Origin: Acidimicrobiaceae bacterium
GTDB lineage: Bacteria; Actinomycetota; Acidimicrobiia; Acidimicrobiales; UBA8190
Assembly: GCA_003151955.1 (NCBI GenBank)
Contig: PLZB01000097.1
Coordinates: forward strand, 1-47,394
Length of the DNA: 47,394 nt
Direction of reading: 5' to 3'
Under the pieces are notes generated by a model. That model did no database searches and was not told the origin of the DNA. It saw only the letters and a list, made by a program, of their open reading frames with translations. Within the stretch, counting starts at the first letter, position 1, and every line of letters begins with the position of its first letter. Shown here one piece after another: positions 24,712 to 33,800 of the stretch. Position numbers and translations under genes: made by a program.

Positions 24712-26633
24712 ACCCCGACCGCCTCGAGGACCGGGGGGAGCGGGTCGGGCTCCCCGACAGGCTCGGGCGGTTCGGCCGGCCGGCGGCGGCGGCGGGAAGG
24801 GACGAGGAGAGCCAGGGCCAGCCCGACGGAGCCGGCCCAGACGGGGGCGGTGGTGGCCCAGGCCGGCTTCCCCGACTGGGGGGGCCCGGTCGGGCTGATG
24901 AGGAGGGGGAGGGGGACGCCGAGGGCGGTCCTGGCCTCGGCGGCGACGGCGGGGCCCGTCGGGCCCCGGACCTCGACGTCGGCCTGGCCGTCCCAGGAGG
25001 TGGAGACGATGTCGTCGGCCCGGATGCAGCGGACGGCGGTCCCCGGCCGGATCCGGGAGGGAGCTGTCACCATCTGGCAGAGGCTGGTGACGAGGACCTT
25101 CCCGGTGTAGTCGTCGATGTAGCCCCCGCTGTAGGAGACGACCCAGGGTGCGATCGTGTCGACCTGGTAGTCCTGGGAATAGGAGACGGGGGCCCGGGCC
25201 AGGGACAGCGCTCCGACGGCGACCCCGAGGACGGGGAGGAGGAGTCGGGCCGACCGGGCCCGGCGGGGTCGGGGGGCCGGCCGGGGGGCGGTCTCGGCCA
25301 CGGCCACCCCGAGGGCTCCGAGGACCATGAGGGCCCAGGTGGTCTGGCTGGTCACGGTGGCGTCGTAGGAGGCGGCGGCCCCGAGGACCAGGGCGGCGCC
25401 GACACCGAGGGCCGCCCCCAGGTTCCTCGTCCCGCTCCCCCGGGGGGCCCGGAGGGCGGGAGCGGCGGCGGCGACGACGGTGAGGATCAGCCCGAGCCAG
25501 GCCAGGAGCCCGAGGACCCCGAGGGTCCCGTAGATGAGGGCGTAGGAGTTGTCCAGGCCCGAGAGGGTGAGGTGGACCCCGGCGAACCCGAGCCCGGTGA
25601 AGGGCCGGTGGGCCACCAGGGCGAAGACATCGGGGAGCCGGTCGAGTCGGACCGTCACCGAGTTCGTCTTGGCCGCTGTCGCGAAGGGGGAGCCGACCAG
25701 GCCGGGGACCATCAGGATCAGGGCCAGGCCGGCCCCGGCGGCGACGGCGACGGCCCGGACGATGCGGCGGTCGGCGGTCGCGGCCGCCAGGAGGACCGCC
25801 CCGACGGCCATCCCGATCTCGGCGCTCCTCGAGGCGGTGAGGAGGAGGACTCCCACGAGGGCCAGGGGGAGGAGGACCCGGAGGCGCTCCGGCCGCAGGG
25901 GCCGGTCGGGTCGGCCCCGACGGGCGAGTTGTCCCCGGGGACCCCCTCCCGGCCCCGATCCGGTCCGGCCCAGGCCCACCACGATGCCGAGGGGGAGGAG
26001 GAGGGCGAGGATCCAGCCGTATTCGAGGGAGAACTGGGCGGCGGCCTGGACCCGGACGGAGCTCCCCCGGAGGGCCAGGGGGAAGGAGCCGGGGGCCCCG
26101 TACTGGCGGGGGAGGTGCTCGAAGAGGAAGTGGGACCAGCCTCCGTGGAGGAAGAGCCGCTCGGCCCCGGCGACGACCAGGCTGGCCGTGGCGGCGAGGA
26201 CGACGAGGTGGACCACCCGGGGGGCCCCGAGGGTCCGGGCCAGGGCCAGGACGGCGACGAAGAGGAGGGCGAGGTCGAGGAGGTCGAGCCAGCCGTGGAG
26301 GTCGCTGGCCAGGGAGACCTGAGCAGGGGCGAGGATGACTCCGTCGGTCCAGCCCACGAGGAGGAGGGCTCCGAGGGCGAGGTGGACCGGGGTGACCCGG
26401 AAGGCGGCCCAGGTCGGCTCCCCGGGGCGGCCGGCCCGGAGGAGGAGGCGGAGGGTGAAGGCGACGAGGACGAGCCGGTCGATGTAGAGGAGGTGGGGCC
26501 CGTGGGGGACGCCGAGGGTCCCCGGGACGAGGAGCCAGCAGCCGAGGAGGGTGCCGCCGGCCAGCTCGAGGGGGGCGGCCAGGACGACGGCGGTGGCGGC
26601 CAGGCTGAGGAGGAGGACGCCGAGGGCCGGCAC
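24708..26633 (-). CDS. O-antigen polymerase/ligase-like membrane protein with unusual outer C-terminal domain
   Basis: Protein of 641 residues with about ten hydrophobic segments between residues 5 and 470, including the paired helices around YIDRLVLVAFTLRLLLRAG and the large periplasmic-type loop near 330 (VAHRPFTGLGFAGVHLTLSG), in which GLGFAG is the O-antigen ligase/Wzy_C family hallmark. After about residue 470 comes a roughly 110-residue soluble outer part (SQDYQVDTIAPWVVSYSGGY, IRADDIVSTSWDG, AEARTALGV), then a last membrane helix and a basic tail. Ordinary Wzy proteins lack that part; it recalls a chain-length or substrate-binding domain. The gene lies 13 bases after the Wzz-like gene. 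GTG start. Confidence 0.78.
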   Translation of the reverse strand: MPALGVLLLSLAATAVVLAAPLELAGGTLLGCWLLVPGTLGVPHGPHLLYIDRLVLVAFTLRLLLRAGRPGEPTWAAFRVTPVHLALGALLLVGWTDGVILAPAQVSLASDLHGWLDLLDLALLFVAVLALARTLGAPRVVHLVVLAATASLVVAGAERLFLHGGWSHFLFEHLPRQYGAPGSFPLALRGSSVRVQAAAQFSLEYGWILALLLPLGIVVGLGRTGSGPGGGPRGQLARRGRPDRPLRPERLRVLLPLALVGVLLLTASRSAEIGMAVGAVLLAAATADRRIVRAVAVAAGAGLALILMVPGLVGSPFATAAKTNSVTVRLDRLPDVFALVAHRPFTGLGFAGVHLTLSGLDNSYALIYGTLGVLGLLAWLGLILTVVAAAAPALRAPRGSGTRNLGAALGVGAALVLGAAASYDATVTSQTTWALMVLGALGVAVAETAPRPAPRPRRARSARLLLPVLGVAVGALSLARAPVSYSQDYQVDTIAPWVVSYSGGYIDDYTGKVLVTSLCQMVTAPSRIRPGTAVRCIRADDIVSTSWDGQADVEVRGPTGPAVAAEARTALGVPLPLLISPTGPPQSGKPAWATTAPVWAGSVGLALALLVPSRRRRRPAEPPEPVGEPDPLPPVLEAVGV

Positions 26634-26646
26634 GGGTCGCCGGCCC

Positions 26647-27363
26647 TCAGGCCCGGAGCCGCCGGCTGCGGACGAGCTGGGTGAGGACGAACCCGACGGC
26701 GAACCCTCCGAGGCCCCAGCCGGCGAGCTGGGTGGCGGCCCGACCCTTCGAGGGCCGGCTCGGGACGGCCGGCCCGGTCGGGTCGACGGTCCTGAGGAGG
26801 AACTGGTCGGTGGTCGGGATGGCGTAGGCGGCGTTCTCGGACTGGACGTAGCTGGTCAGCTCGGCCGCCGTGGCCGCCGAGAGCTTCTCGGCGTCGGGGG
26901 CGTCGGTCCAGGTGGCGGTGACCACGAGGAGGAGGGCGTCGGGGGAGGGGACGGCCGACTCGTGTCCGAGGACCTCCCCCACGGGGATCCCCAGGCGGAG
27001 GGCCACGGGTTGGGCGATGGCGTAGGTCCCGGCCAGGCTGGCGTACTTGGCCCTGACCTCGTTGAGCTTCAGGAGGGGTCCTTCGTCCCCGGCCGCGGCC
27101 AGGCCGTAGGGATCGTCGAGGATCATGACCGTCTGGCTGGTCCAGGTCACGGGGGTCCCGAGGGTGGAGACCGCTCCGGCCGTGCCCAGGAGGAGTCCGA
27201 GGACGGCTCCGAGGGAGAGGGCCAGCCGGGGTGAGCGGGCCAGGATCCCGAGGATCCTTCCCTGCCAGTCCCGGGGGGGACCACCGCCCCCGCTCCCGTC
27301 GACCGCCGATCGACCGGATGGGATCTCCATCCGCTTTCCGTCCACCTCCAACAGATCTGACAT
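26647..27363 (-). CDS. Wzz-like chain-length regulator
   Basis: Protein of 238 residues with two membrane helices, about 53-75 (LALSLGAVLGLLLGTAGAVS) and 208-228 (WGLGGFAVGFVLTQLV), flanking an outer domain of about 130 residues, the topology of polysaccharide co-polymerases. The outer part has WTSQTVMILDDPYGL, LNEVRAKYASLAGTYA and the conserved-looking LLLVVTATWTDAPDAEKL. The ATG at 27363 was chosen because GGGAGG lies six bases before it; a TTG at 27381 would lengthen the protein by six residues. No tyrosine kinase domain is attached. First gene of the five-gene Wzy-type operon. Confidence 0.72.
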   Translation of the reverse strand: MSDLLEVDGKRMEIPSGRSAVDGSGGGGPPRDWQGRILGILARSPRLALSLGAVLGLLLGTAGAVSTLGTPVTWTSQTVMILDDPYGLAAAGDEGPLLKLNEVRAKYASLAGTYAIAQPVALRLGIPVGEVLGHESAVPSPDALLLVVTATWTDAPDAEKLSAATAAELTSYVQSENAAYAIPTTDQFLLRTVDPTGPAVPSRPSKGRAATQLAGWGLGGFAVGFVLTQLVRSRRLRA

Positions 27364-27551
27364 CGACGCCTCCCGGGTCAATTGGGGCCCTCCCCGGTCC
27401 GGGCTCCCACGACAGGGGAGGAACGCCTCCGGCTCTCCGGCCTTGCGGACCCCTCACTCCCGGTGGTCGGAGGCCGCGCGCTGGGAGTCACGAAGGTTGT
27501 GGCTGATGAGGCTCCCGGGGAGGCTTCCAGGAACGGATCCTGCCTGGGTTG

Positions 27552-27580
27552 TTGACTCCGGCCGTCCCAGCGTGTCTACT
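27552..27580 (+). promoter_or_regulatory. Promoter-like sequence for the lipid-synthase operon
   Basis: TTGACT at 27552-27557 and TCTACT at 27575-27580 with a 17-base spacer, a fair match to the housekeeping consensus (the -35 is good, the -10 moderate). The region is locally AT-richer than its surroundings, and transcription would begin near 27587, giving a leader of about 285 bases. No other candidate of similar quality was seen in the gap. Confidence 0.5.
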
Positions 27581-27592
27581 GACAAGACAGTA
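27577..27592. promoter_or_regulatory. Palindromic operator-like site overlapping the -10
   Basis: TACTGACAAGACAGTA: arms TACTG and CAGTA are exact inverted copies around six central bases. It overlaps the proposed -10 and start region of the preceding promoter, the position expected for a repressor such as a TetR-family protein. No regulator gene is adjacent, so the binding protein would be encoded elsewhere. Confidence 0.45.
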
Positions 27593-27628
27593 AATAAGCG
27601 CCTGAAGGGACGGGGAGGCCCGTCGTAG

Positions 27629-27646
27629 GGGGATGCACCTATCCCC
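27629..27646 (+). promoter_or_regulatory. Hairpin in the operon leader
   Basis: GGGGAT (27629-27634) pairs with ATCCCC (27641-27646) around GCACCT. It lies about 40 bases into the predicted leader transcript and is followed by a less GC-rich stretch. Could be part of a structured leader or chance in GC-rich DNA. Confidence 0.35.
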
Positions 27647-27873
27647 TGTGGGCAATGCCACCTTTGGGAGTGACAAATAACCGGCCGTGGTCGTAGCCTT
27701 GCTCAGCGTGGGTGAAGTCGAGGCTCAGGTAAACGGGGTCGGCAGCACGATGTAGTAGCAGTGAGCAGGGGACGGAGGACCGGGGGGCAGTCCGTGCAGG
27801 GGACGAGTTGCTGGGGAATGGACCGCCACGCCACGGGGCCGTTCGAACGGGGGAAGAGGGGTAGGCCGTCGTG

Positions 27874-30800
27874 ATGGGTTGGCAGGACCCACGGGATCTG
27901 GTCATCGGTGTCTCGCCGTTCGAGCGGCCCGACCCCGCTCTCGTCCTCGCCGTCCTCCGGGCCGGGGGCCTCGGTGTCCTCGACCTCGGGCGGGACCGGG
28001 AGGCGGCCCTCGGGGCCCTTTCCGCCGTTGCCGGGAAGGCCCCTTCCTTCTTCGGGGTGCGGCTGGCGGCGGGTTGCCCGGTCACCCCGGCCGACCTCGG
28101 TGGGGCCATGGTCGACACCGTGCTCCTGGCCGGGACGGACCGACTGGGGGAGATTCCCGGCTGGGCCTCGGGGGATCGTCGGGTCCTGGCCGAGGTGACA
28201 TCCCTCCCGGAGGCCCTGGCCGCCGTCGAGGCCGGGGCGAGCGCTCTCGTGGCCCGGGGATCCGAGGGTGGGGGCCGGATCGGCGACGAGACCGCCTTCG
28301 TCCTCCTCCAGCGACTCGTCGACCGGCTCGAGGTCCCCATCTGGCTGGCCGGGGGGATCGGCCGGCACACCGCCGCTGCCGCCATCGTCGGGGGGGCCAC
28401 CGGCGTCCTCCTCGACGTCCAGTTGGCCCTGACCCGGGAGTCGACCCTTCCGGCCGACATCCTGGCCGCCCTCAGGTCGATGGACGGGAGCGAGACGACG
28501 GTCCTCGGGGGTCACCGGGTCTACCTCCGTCCCGACCTCGAGTCCGCCCTCCTCCCCGCCGGGAGCGATCCTGGTGCCATCGCGGCCCGGCTCGGGGCCC
28601 GGAGCCTCCGGCTGGACCTCCTCCCGGTGGGCCAGGACGGCGCCTTCGCCGGTCCCCTGGCGGCCCGCTGGCCCACGGCCGGGGCCATGGTGGCCGGACT
28701 GCGGCGCCAGATCTCCGAGCACCTCGAGGGGGCCCGCCGGACCGACCCTCTCGCCCCGGAGACCTCGCTGGCCCGGGCCCATGGCCTGCGTTACCCGATC
28801 GCCCAGGGACCGATGACGCGGGTCTCGGACCGGGCTGCCTTCGCGTCCGAGGTCTCGGCGGCCGGAGGCCTCCCCTTCCTGGCCCTGGCTCTCATGACCG
28901 GCCCGGAGACCCGGGCCCTCCTGGAGGAGACGGCCGCGCTCCTCGGGGACCGTCCCTGGGGGGTCGGGATCCTCGGCTTCGTTCCCCCTGAGGTCCGGGC
29001 CGCCCAGCTCGAGGTGGTCCACGACGTCCGGCCCCCGGTCGCCCTCATCGCCGGCGGCCGACCCTCCCAGGCCAAGCCCCTCGAGGAGGCGGGGATCGAC
29101 ACCTTCCTCCATGTGCCCTCCCCGGGGCTCCTCGACCGGTTCGTCCGGGAGGGGGCCCGGCGGTTCGTCTTCGAGGGCCGGGAGTGCGGGGGCCACGTCG
29201 GGCCCCGGTCGAGCTTCGCCCTCTGGGAGCTCCAGATCGAGACCCTCCTGGCCTCGGGTCTGGCCGGGGAGTGCTCGGTCCTCTTCGCCGGGGGGATCCA
29301 CGACGGCCGGTCGGCGGCCATGGTGGCGGCCCTGGCCGCCCCCCTGGCCGAGGCGGGGGCCAAGCTCGGGGTCCTCATGGGGACCGCCTACCTCTTCACC
29401 GAGGAGGCCGTCTCGGCCGGGGCCATCCTCCCCGGCTTCCAGGCCGAGGCCCTCTCCTGTGAGGAGACGGTGCTGCTCGAGACCTCGCCGGGCCATGCCA
29501 CCCGGTGCGCCGACACGGACTTCGTCCGGGCCTTCAGCGCCGAGCGGGACCGGCTCCAGTCGGCCGGGGCCGACCCGAAGGCCCTCTGGGCCGAGCTCGA
29601 GATCCTGAACCTGGGCCGGCTCCGGATCGCCTCGAAGGGTCTCGTCCGGGACGGGGGGGAGCTCGTCGAGGTCTCGGAGGAGGACCAGCGGAGCCAGGGG
29701 ATGTTCATGCTCGGCCAGGTGGCTGCCCTCCGGGGCGGGACGACGACGGTTGCCGAGCTCCACGAGGAGGTGAGCGCCGGCTCGTCGGCCGCCCTCCGGG
29801 AGCTGGCCCGGACCAGCCAGGGGCTTGCCGCCCAGGTCCGACCGGCCGCGCCGGCGCCGGCCAAGGTCGCCATCGTGGGGATGGCCTGTGTCTATCCGGG
29901 GGCCCCCGACGCCGAGCGGTTCTGGGCCAACCTGGTGGCCGGGACGGATGCGGTCACCGAGGTGCCCAAGGAGCGGTGGGACCCGGAGCGCTACTACGAC
30001 CCGGCTGCCGTCACGAGCGGGGCGGGCCGGCGGACCCCCTCGAAATGGGGGGGGTTCCTCCCCGACATCGCCTTCGATGCCCTCTCGTTCGGGATCCCCC
30101 CCCGGTCCCTGGCCGCCATCGAGCCCGTGCAGCTCCTCGCCCTCCAGGTGGCGGCCCAGGCTCTGGCCGATGCCGGCTACGGGTCGGGCTCGGTCCGGGA
30201 ATTCGACCGGTCCCGGGTCTCGGTCGTCTTCGGAGCCGAGGCCGGGACGGACCTGGCCGGGGCCTACGGCTTCCGGGCCATGTCCCCCCAGTACCTCGGG
30301 GGGCTCCCCCAGATCCTCGACGAGATGCTCCCCGAGCTGACGGAGGACTCCTTCCCGGGTCTCCTCACCAACGTCATCGCCGGCCGGATCGCCAACCGGC
30401 TCGACCTCGGCGGGGTCAACTACACGGTGGACGCCGCCTGCGCCTCCTCCCTGGCCGCCATCGACGCCGCCGCCAAGGAGCTCACGGCCGGGACGAGCGA
30501 CATGGTCCTGTGCGGTGGGGCCGACCTCCACAACGGGATCAACGACTACCTCCTCTTCAGCTCCGTCCATGCCCTCTCCCCCCGGGGTCGCTGCGCCAGC
30601 TTCGACGCCGAGGCGGACGGGATCGCCCTCGGCGAGGGGGTGGCCTGCGTCGTCCTCAAGCGGCTCGAGGACGCCCAGCGGGACGGGGACCGGGTCTACG
30701 CCGTGGTCGAGGCCATCGCCGGGGCCTCGGACGGCCGGAGCCTCGGTCTCACGGCACCCCGGCCCGAGGGCCAGCGGGTGGCCCTCGAGCGGGCCTACGC

Positions 30801-33800
30801 CCAGGCCCGGATCTCCCCGGCTGATGTCGGCCTGATCGAGGCCCACGGGACCGGGACGACGGTGGGGGACAGGACGGAGCTCGTGGTCCTGACCGAGATG
30901 TTCGAGGCCGCCGGGGCCGACCCCGCCGGTTGTGCCCTCGGCTCGGTCAAGTCCCAGATCGGCCACACCAAGTGCGCGGCCGGGCTGGCCGGGATCATCA
31001 AGGCGGCCCGGGCCCTCTACTGCGGGGTCCTTCCCCCGACGATCAACCTGGAGAACCCGAACGCCGCCTACGAGGCGGCCACGAGCCCGTTCGCCTTCAA
31101 CACCGAGGCCCGGCCCTGGGCCTCGGAGCACCGGAAGGCGGGGGTCAGCGCCTTCGGGTTCGGGGGGACCAATTTCCACGCCGTCCTGAGCGCCCCCGAC
31201 CCGGAGGAGCAGGCTCCTCCGGCCCACGGCCTCGAGCAGTGGCCGGCCGAGCTCTTCTGCTTCCGGGGAGCCGACCGGGAGGGGGCCGTCACCATCCTGG
31301 GCCGGCTCGAGCTTCTCCTGGGCTCCCTCCCTCCCTCGGCCGACCTGCTGCGGTCCGCCTCGGTTCCCTCGGGTCTCCTCCGGGATCTTGCCGCCGCCGT
31401 CTGGGCCGCCGGGTCCGGCCCGGTCCAGGCCGCCCTGGTGGCCGCCGACCTCGACGACCTCAGGGTGAAGCTCTCCGAGGCCCGGCAGGCCCTCGGGAGC
31501 GCCGATCCGTCCTCGGAGGCCGTCCCCGCCCCGCAGAGGGTCGCCCCCGGGGTCTTCACCGCCGGCGCCGCCGGTCCCGGGGGGGACGACCACCGGGCGC
31601 CGACCGTGGCGTTCCTCTTCCCGGGGCAGGGGAGCCAGCGGCCGAACATGCTCGCCGATCTCTTCGTGGCCTTCCCCCGGCTCCATCGGCACCTCCGGGA
31701 CGGGGCCCGCTGGGCCGGGACGATGTTCCCTCCCGCCGCCTTCAGCGCCGAGGAGCGCAGGGCCCAGGCCGACGCCATGACGGACACCAGGGTGGCCCAG
31801 CCCACCCTGGGGATCACGGGCCTGGCCATGGCCGAGCTGCTCGGGACCCTCGGCATCCGGCCCGATCTGGCCGGGGGGCACAGCTACGGGGAGCTGGTGG
31901 CCCTGGCCGTGGCCGGGGCGCTGGAGGAGGGGGACCTCCTGGAGATGTCGGCCGAGCGGGCCGAGGCCATCCTGTCCGCCACCGGGGACGATCCGGGGTC
32001 GATGGCGGCCGTGGCCGGTTCTGCCGGGGACGTCCTCCAGGCCCTCGGTGAGCAGACCGGGGTGGTGCTCGCCAACGACAACTCGCCCAGCCAGGTCGTG
32101 ATCTCGGGGGCCACCGCCGCCGTCGATCAGGCCCTGGCCCGGCTGGCCGATGCCGGTCTGACGGCCAAGCGACTCCCGGTGGCCTGCGCCTTCCATAGCC
32201 CCCTGGTGGCGGGGGCTGGGCCGGCGTTCGCGAAGCGCTTGGCGGAGCGGACCGTCGGGGACCCCAGGATCCCGGTCTGGTCCAACGTCTCGGCCGCCCC
32301 GTACCCGGCCGGCCCCCATGCCGTCCGCAGTGCCCTGGCCGACCAGTTGGCCAGCCCCGTCCGGTTCCGGGAGCAGATCGAGTCGATGTACGAGGCGGGT
32401 GCCCGGGTCTTCCTCGAGGCGGGCCCCGGTCGGGTCCTCACCGGCCTCGTGACCCGGATCCTCGGGGACCGGCCCCACACCGCCCTGGCCGTCGACCCGG
32501 CCGGGAAGGGTGACCTCCGGGGCTTCCTCCTCACATTGGCCGAACTGGCCGCGGCCGGTCTCCCCGTCGACGCCGGCCCCCTCTTCGAGGGGAGGGCCCG
32601 GCCGGTCGACCTCGACCTCCCGGTCAAGGCCGGTCCGGCCTGGGTGGTGAACGGCCAGCTGGTCCGGACCATGGACGGATCCGTCCTCCCCGGGGCCCTC
32701 CATCCCGCCACCGACCATGCCGCCCGGGGCCCGGTCGCCCTCGTCTCCTCCCCGGCCGCCATGTCCGCTCCCCTGGGGGTCGGGGTCGGGTACACCTCGG
32801 CGGGTGCCGGTGCCGTCCTCCCGATGGGGGGAGCGGTCCCGGCCGACGGTCGGGAGGCGCTCGTGGCCGAGTACCTCCGGAGCGTCCGGGAGCTCATCGC
32901 CTCGGGCCGGGAGGTCATGCTCTCCTACCTGGGGAACCCCCCGGCGGCCGGTTCCGCCCTGCCCGGCTACCCCGAGCTCCTGGGCCAGATCCCCATGGCC
33001 GCCCCGGTCGTCCCTGTCACAGCAGCCGGTCCGGTCGCGGCCCCGGCCCGGGCGGTCCGGTTGTCGGTGGATGGGATCCGGCAGGTGGTGCTGACGGTGG
33101 TGGGGGAGCGGACGGGCTACCCGGTGGACATGTTGGAGCCGACCCTGGATCTCGAGGCGGATCTGAGCATCGACTCGATCAAGCGGCTCGAGATCGTGGG
33201 GGAGCTGGCCGAGCGGGTCGGGCTCCCGGGGACGGCCGACGGTGCGGTCGACGAGGCGGTGGTCGAGCAGCTGGTGGCGGTGAAGACCCTCGACGGGATC
33301 GTGGCCTGGCTCGACGACGCCCTCTCGGCCCTGCCCGCCCAGGCCCCTGCCCCCGGCGCCGCAGGGTCCGGTCCGGCCCCGGCGGTTCGGTTGTCGGTGG
33401 AGGGGATCCGGCAGGTGGTGCTGACGGTGGTGGGGGACCGGACGGGCTACCCGGTGGACATGTTGGAGCCGACCCTGGATCTCGAGGCGGATCTGAGCAT
33501 CGACTCGATCAAGCGGCTCGAGATCGTGGGGGAGCTGGCCGAGCGGGTCGGGCTCCCGGGGACGGCCGACGGTGCGGTCGACGAGGCGGTGGTCGAGCAG
33601 CTGGTGGCGGTGAAGACCCTCGACGGGATCGTGGCCTGGCTCGACGACGCCCTCGGGGACCGCCCCGGCAGCCCCGATCCGGGCCCAGTGGCCGCCGCGG
33701 CGCCGTTCGTTTCCGGCGATCACCCCGGGGGCCCGGACCGGCCCGAGGGGAGCGGGAACGGGAACGGGAACGGTCACAAGAACGGCAACGGTCACAAGAA

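Larger units (their letters stand above)
27364..27873. other. Divergent intergenic region with long leader of the lipid-synthase operon
   Basis: About 510 bases between wzz (-) and the first megasynthase (+), markedly less GC-rich than the genes from about 27540 to 27740. It contains a promoter-like sequence, a palindrome and a hairpin, listed separately. After the likely transcription start there are nearly 290 bases before the first start codon, with no credible small gene. A known riboswitch consensus was not recognised. Confidence 0.5.

Noticed and set aside
33051..33654. Insertion-sequence or transposon footprint
   Set aside because: The repeats are in-frame ACP-coding units with no inverted ends or target duplications; domain duplication explains them.
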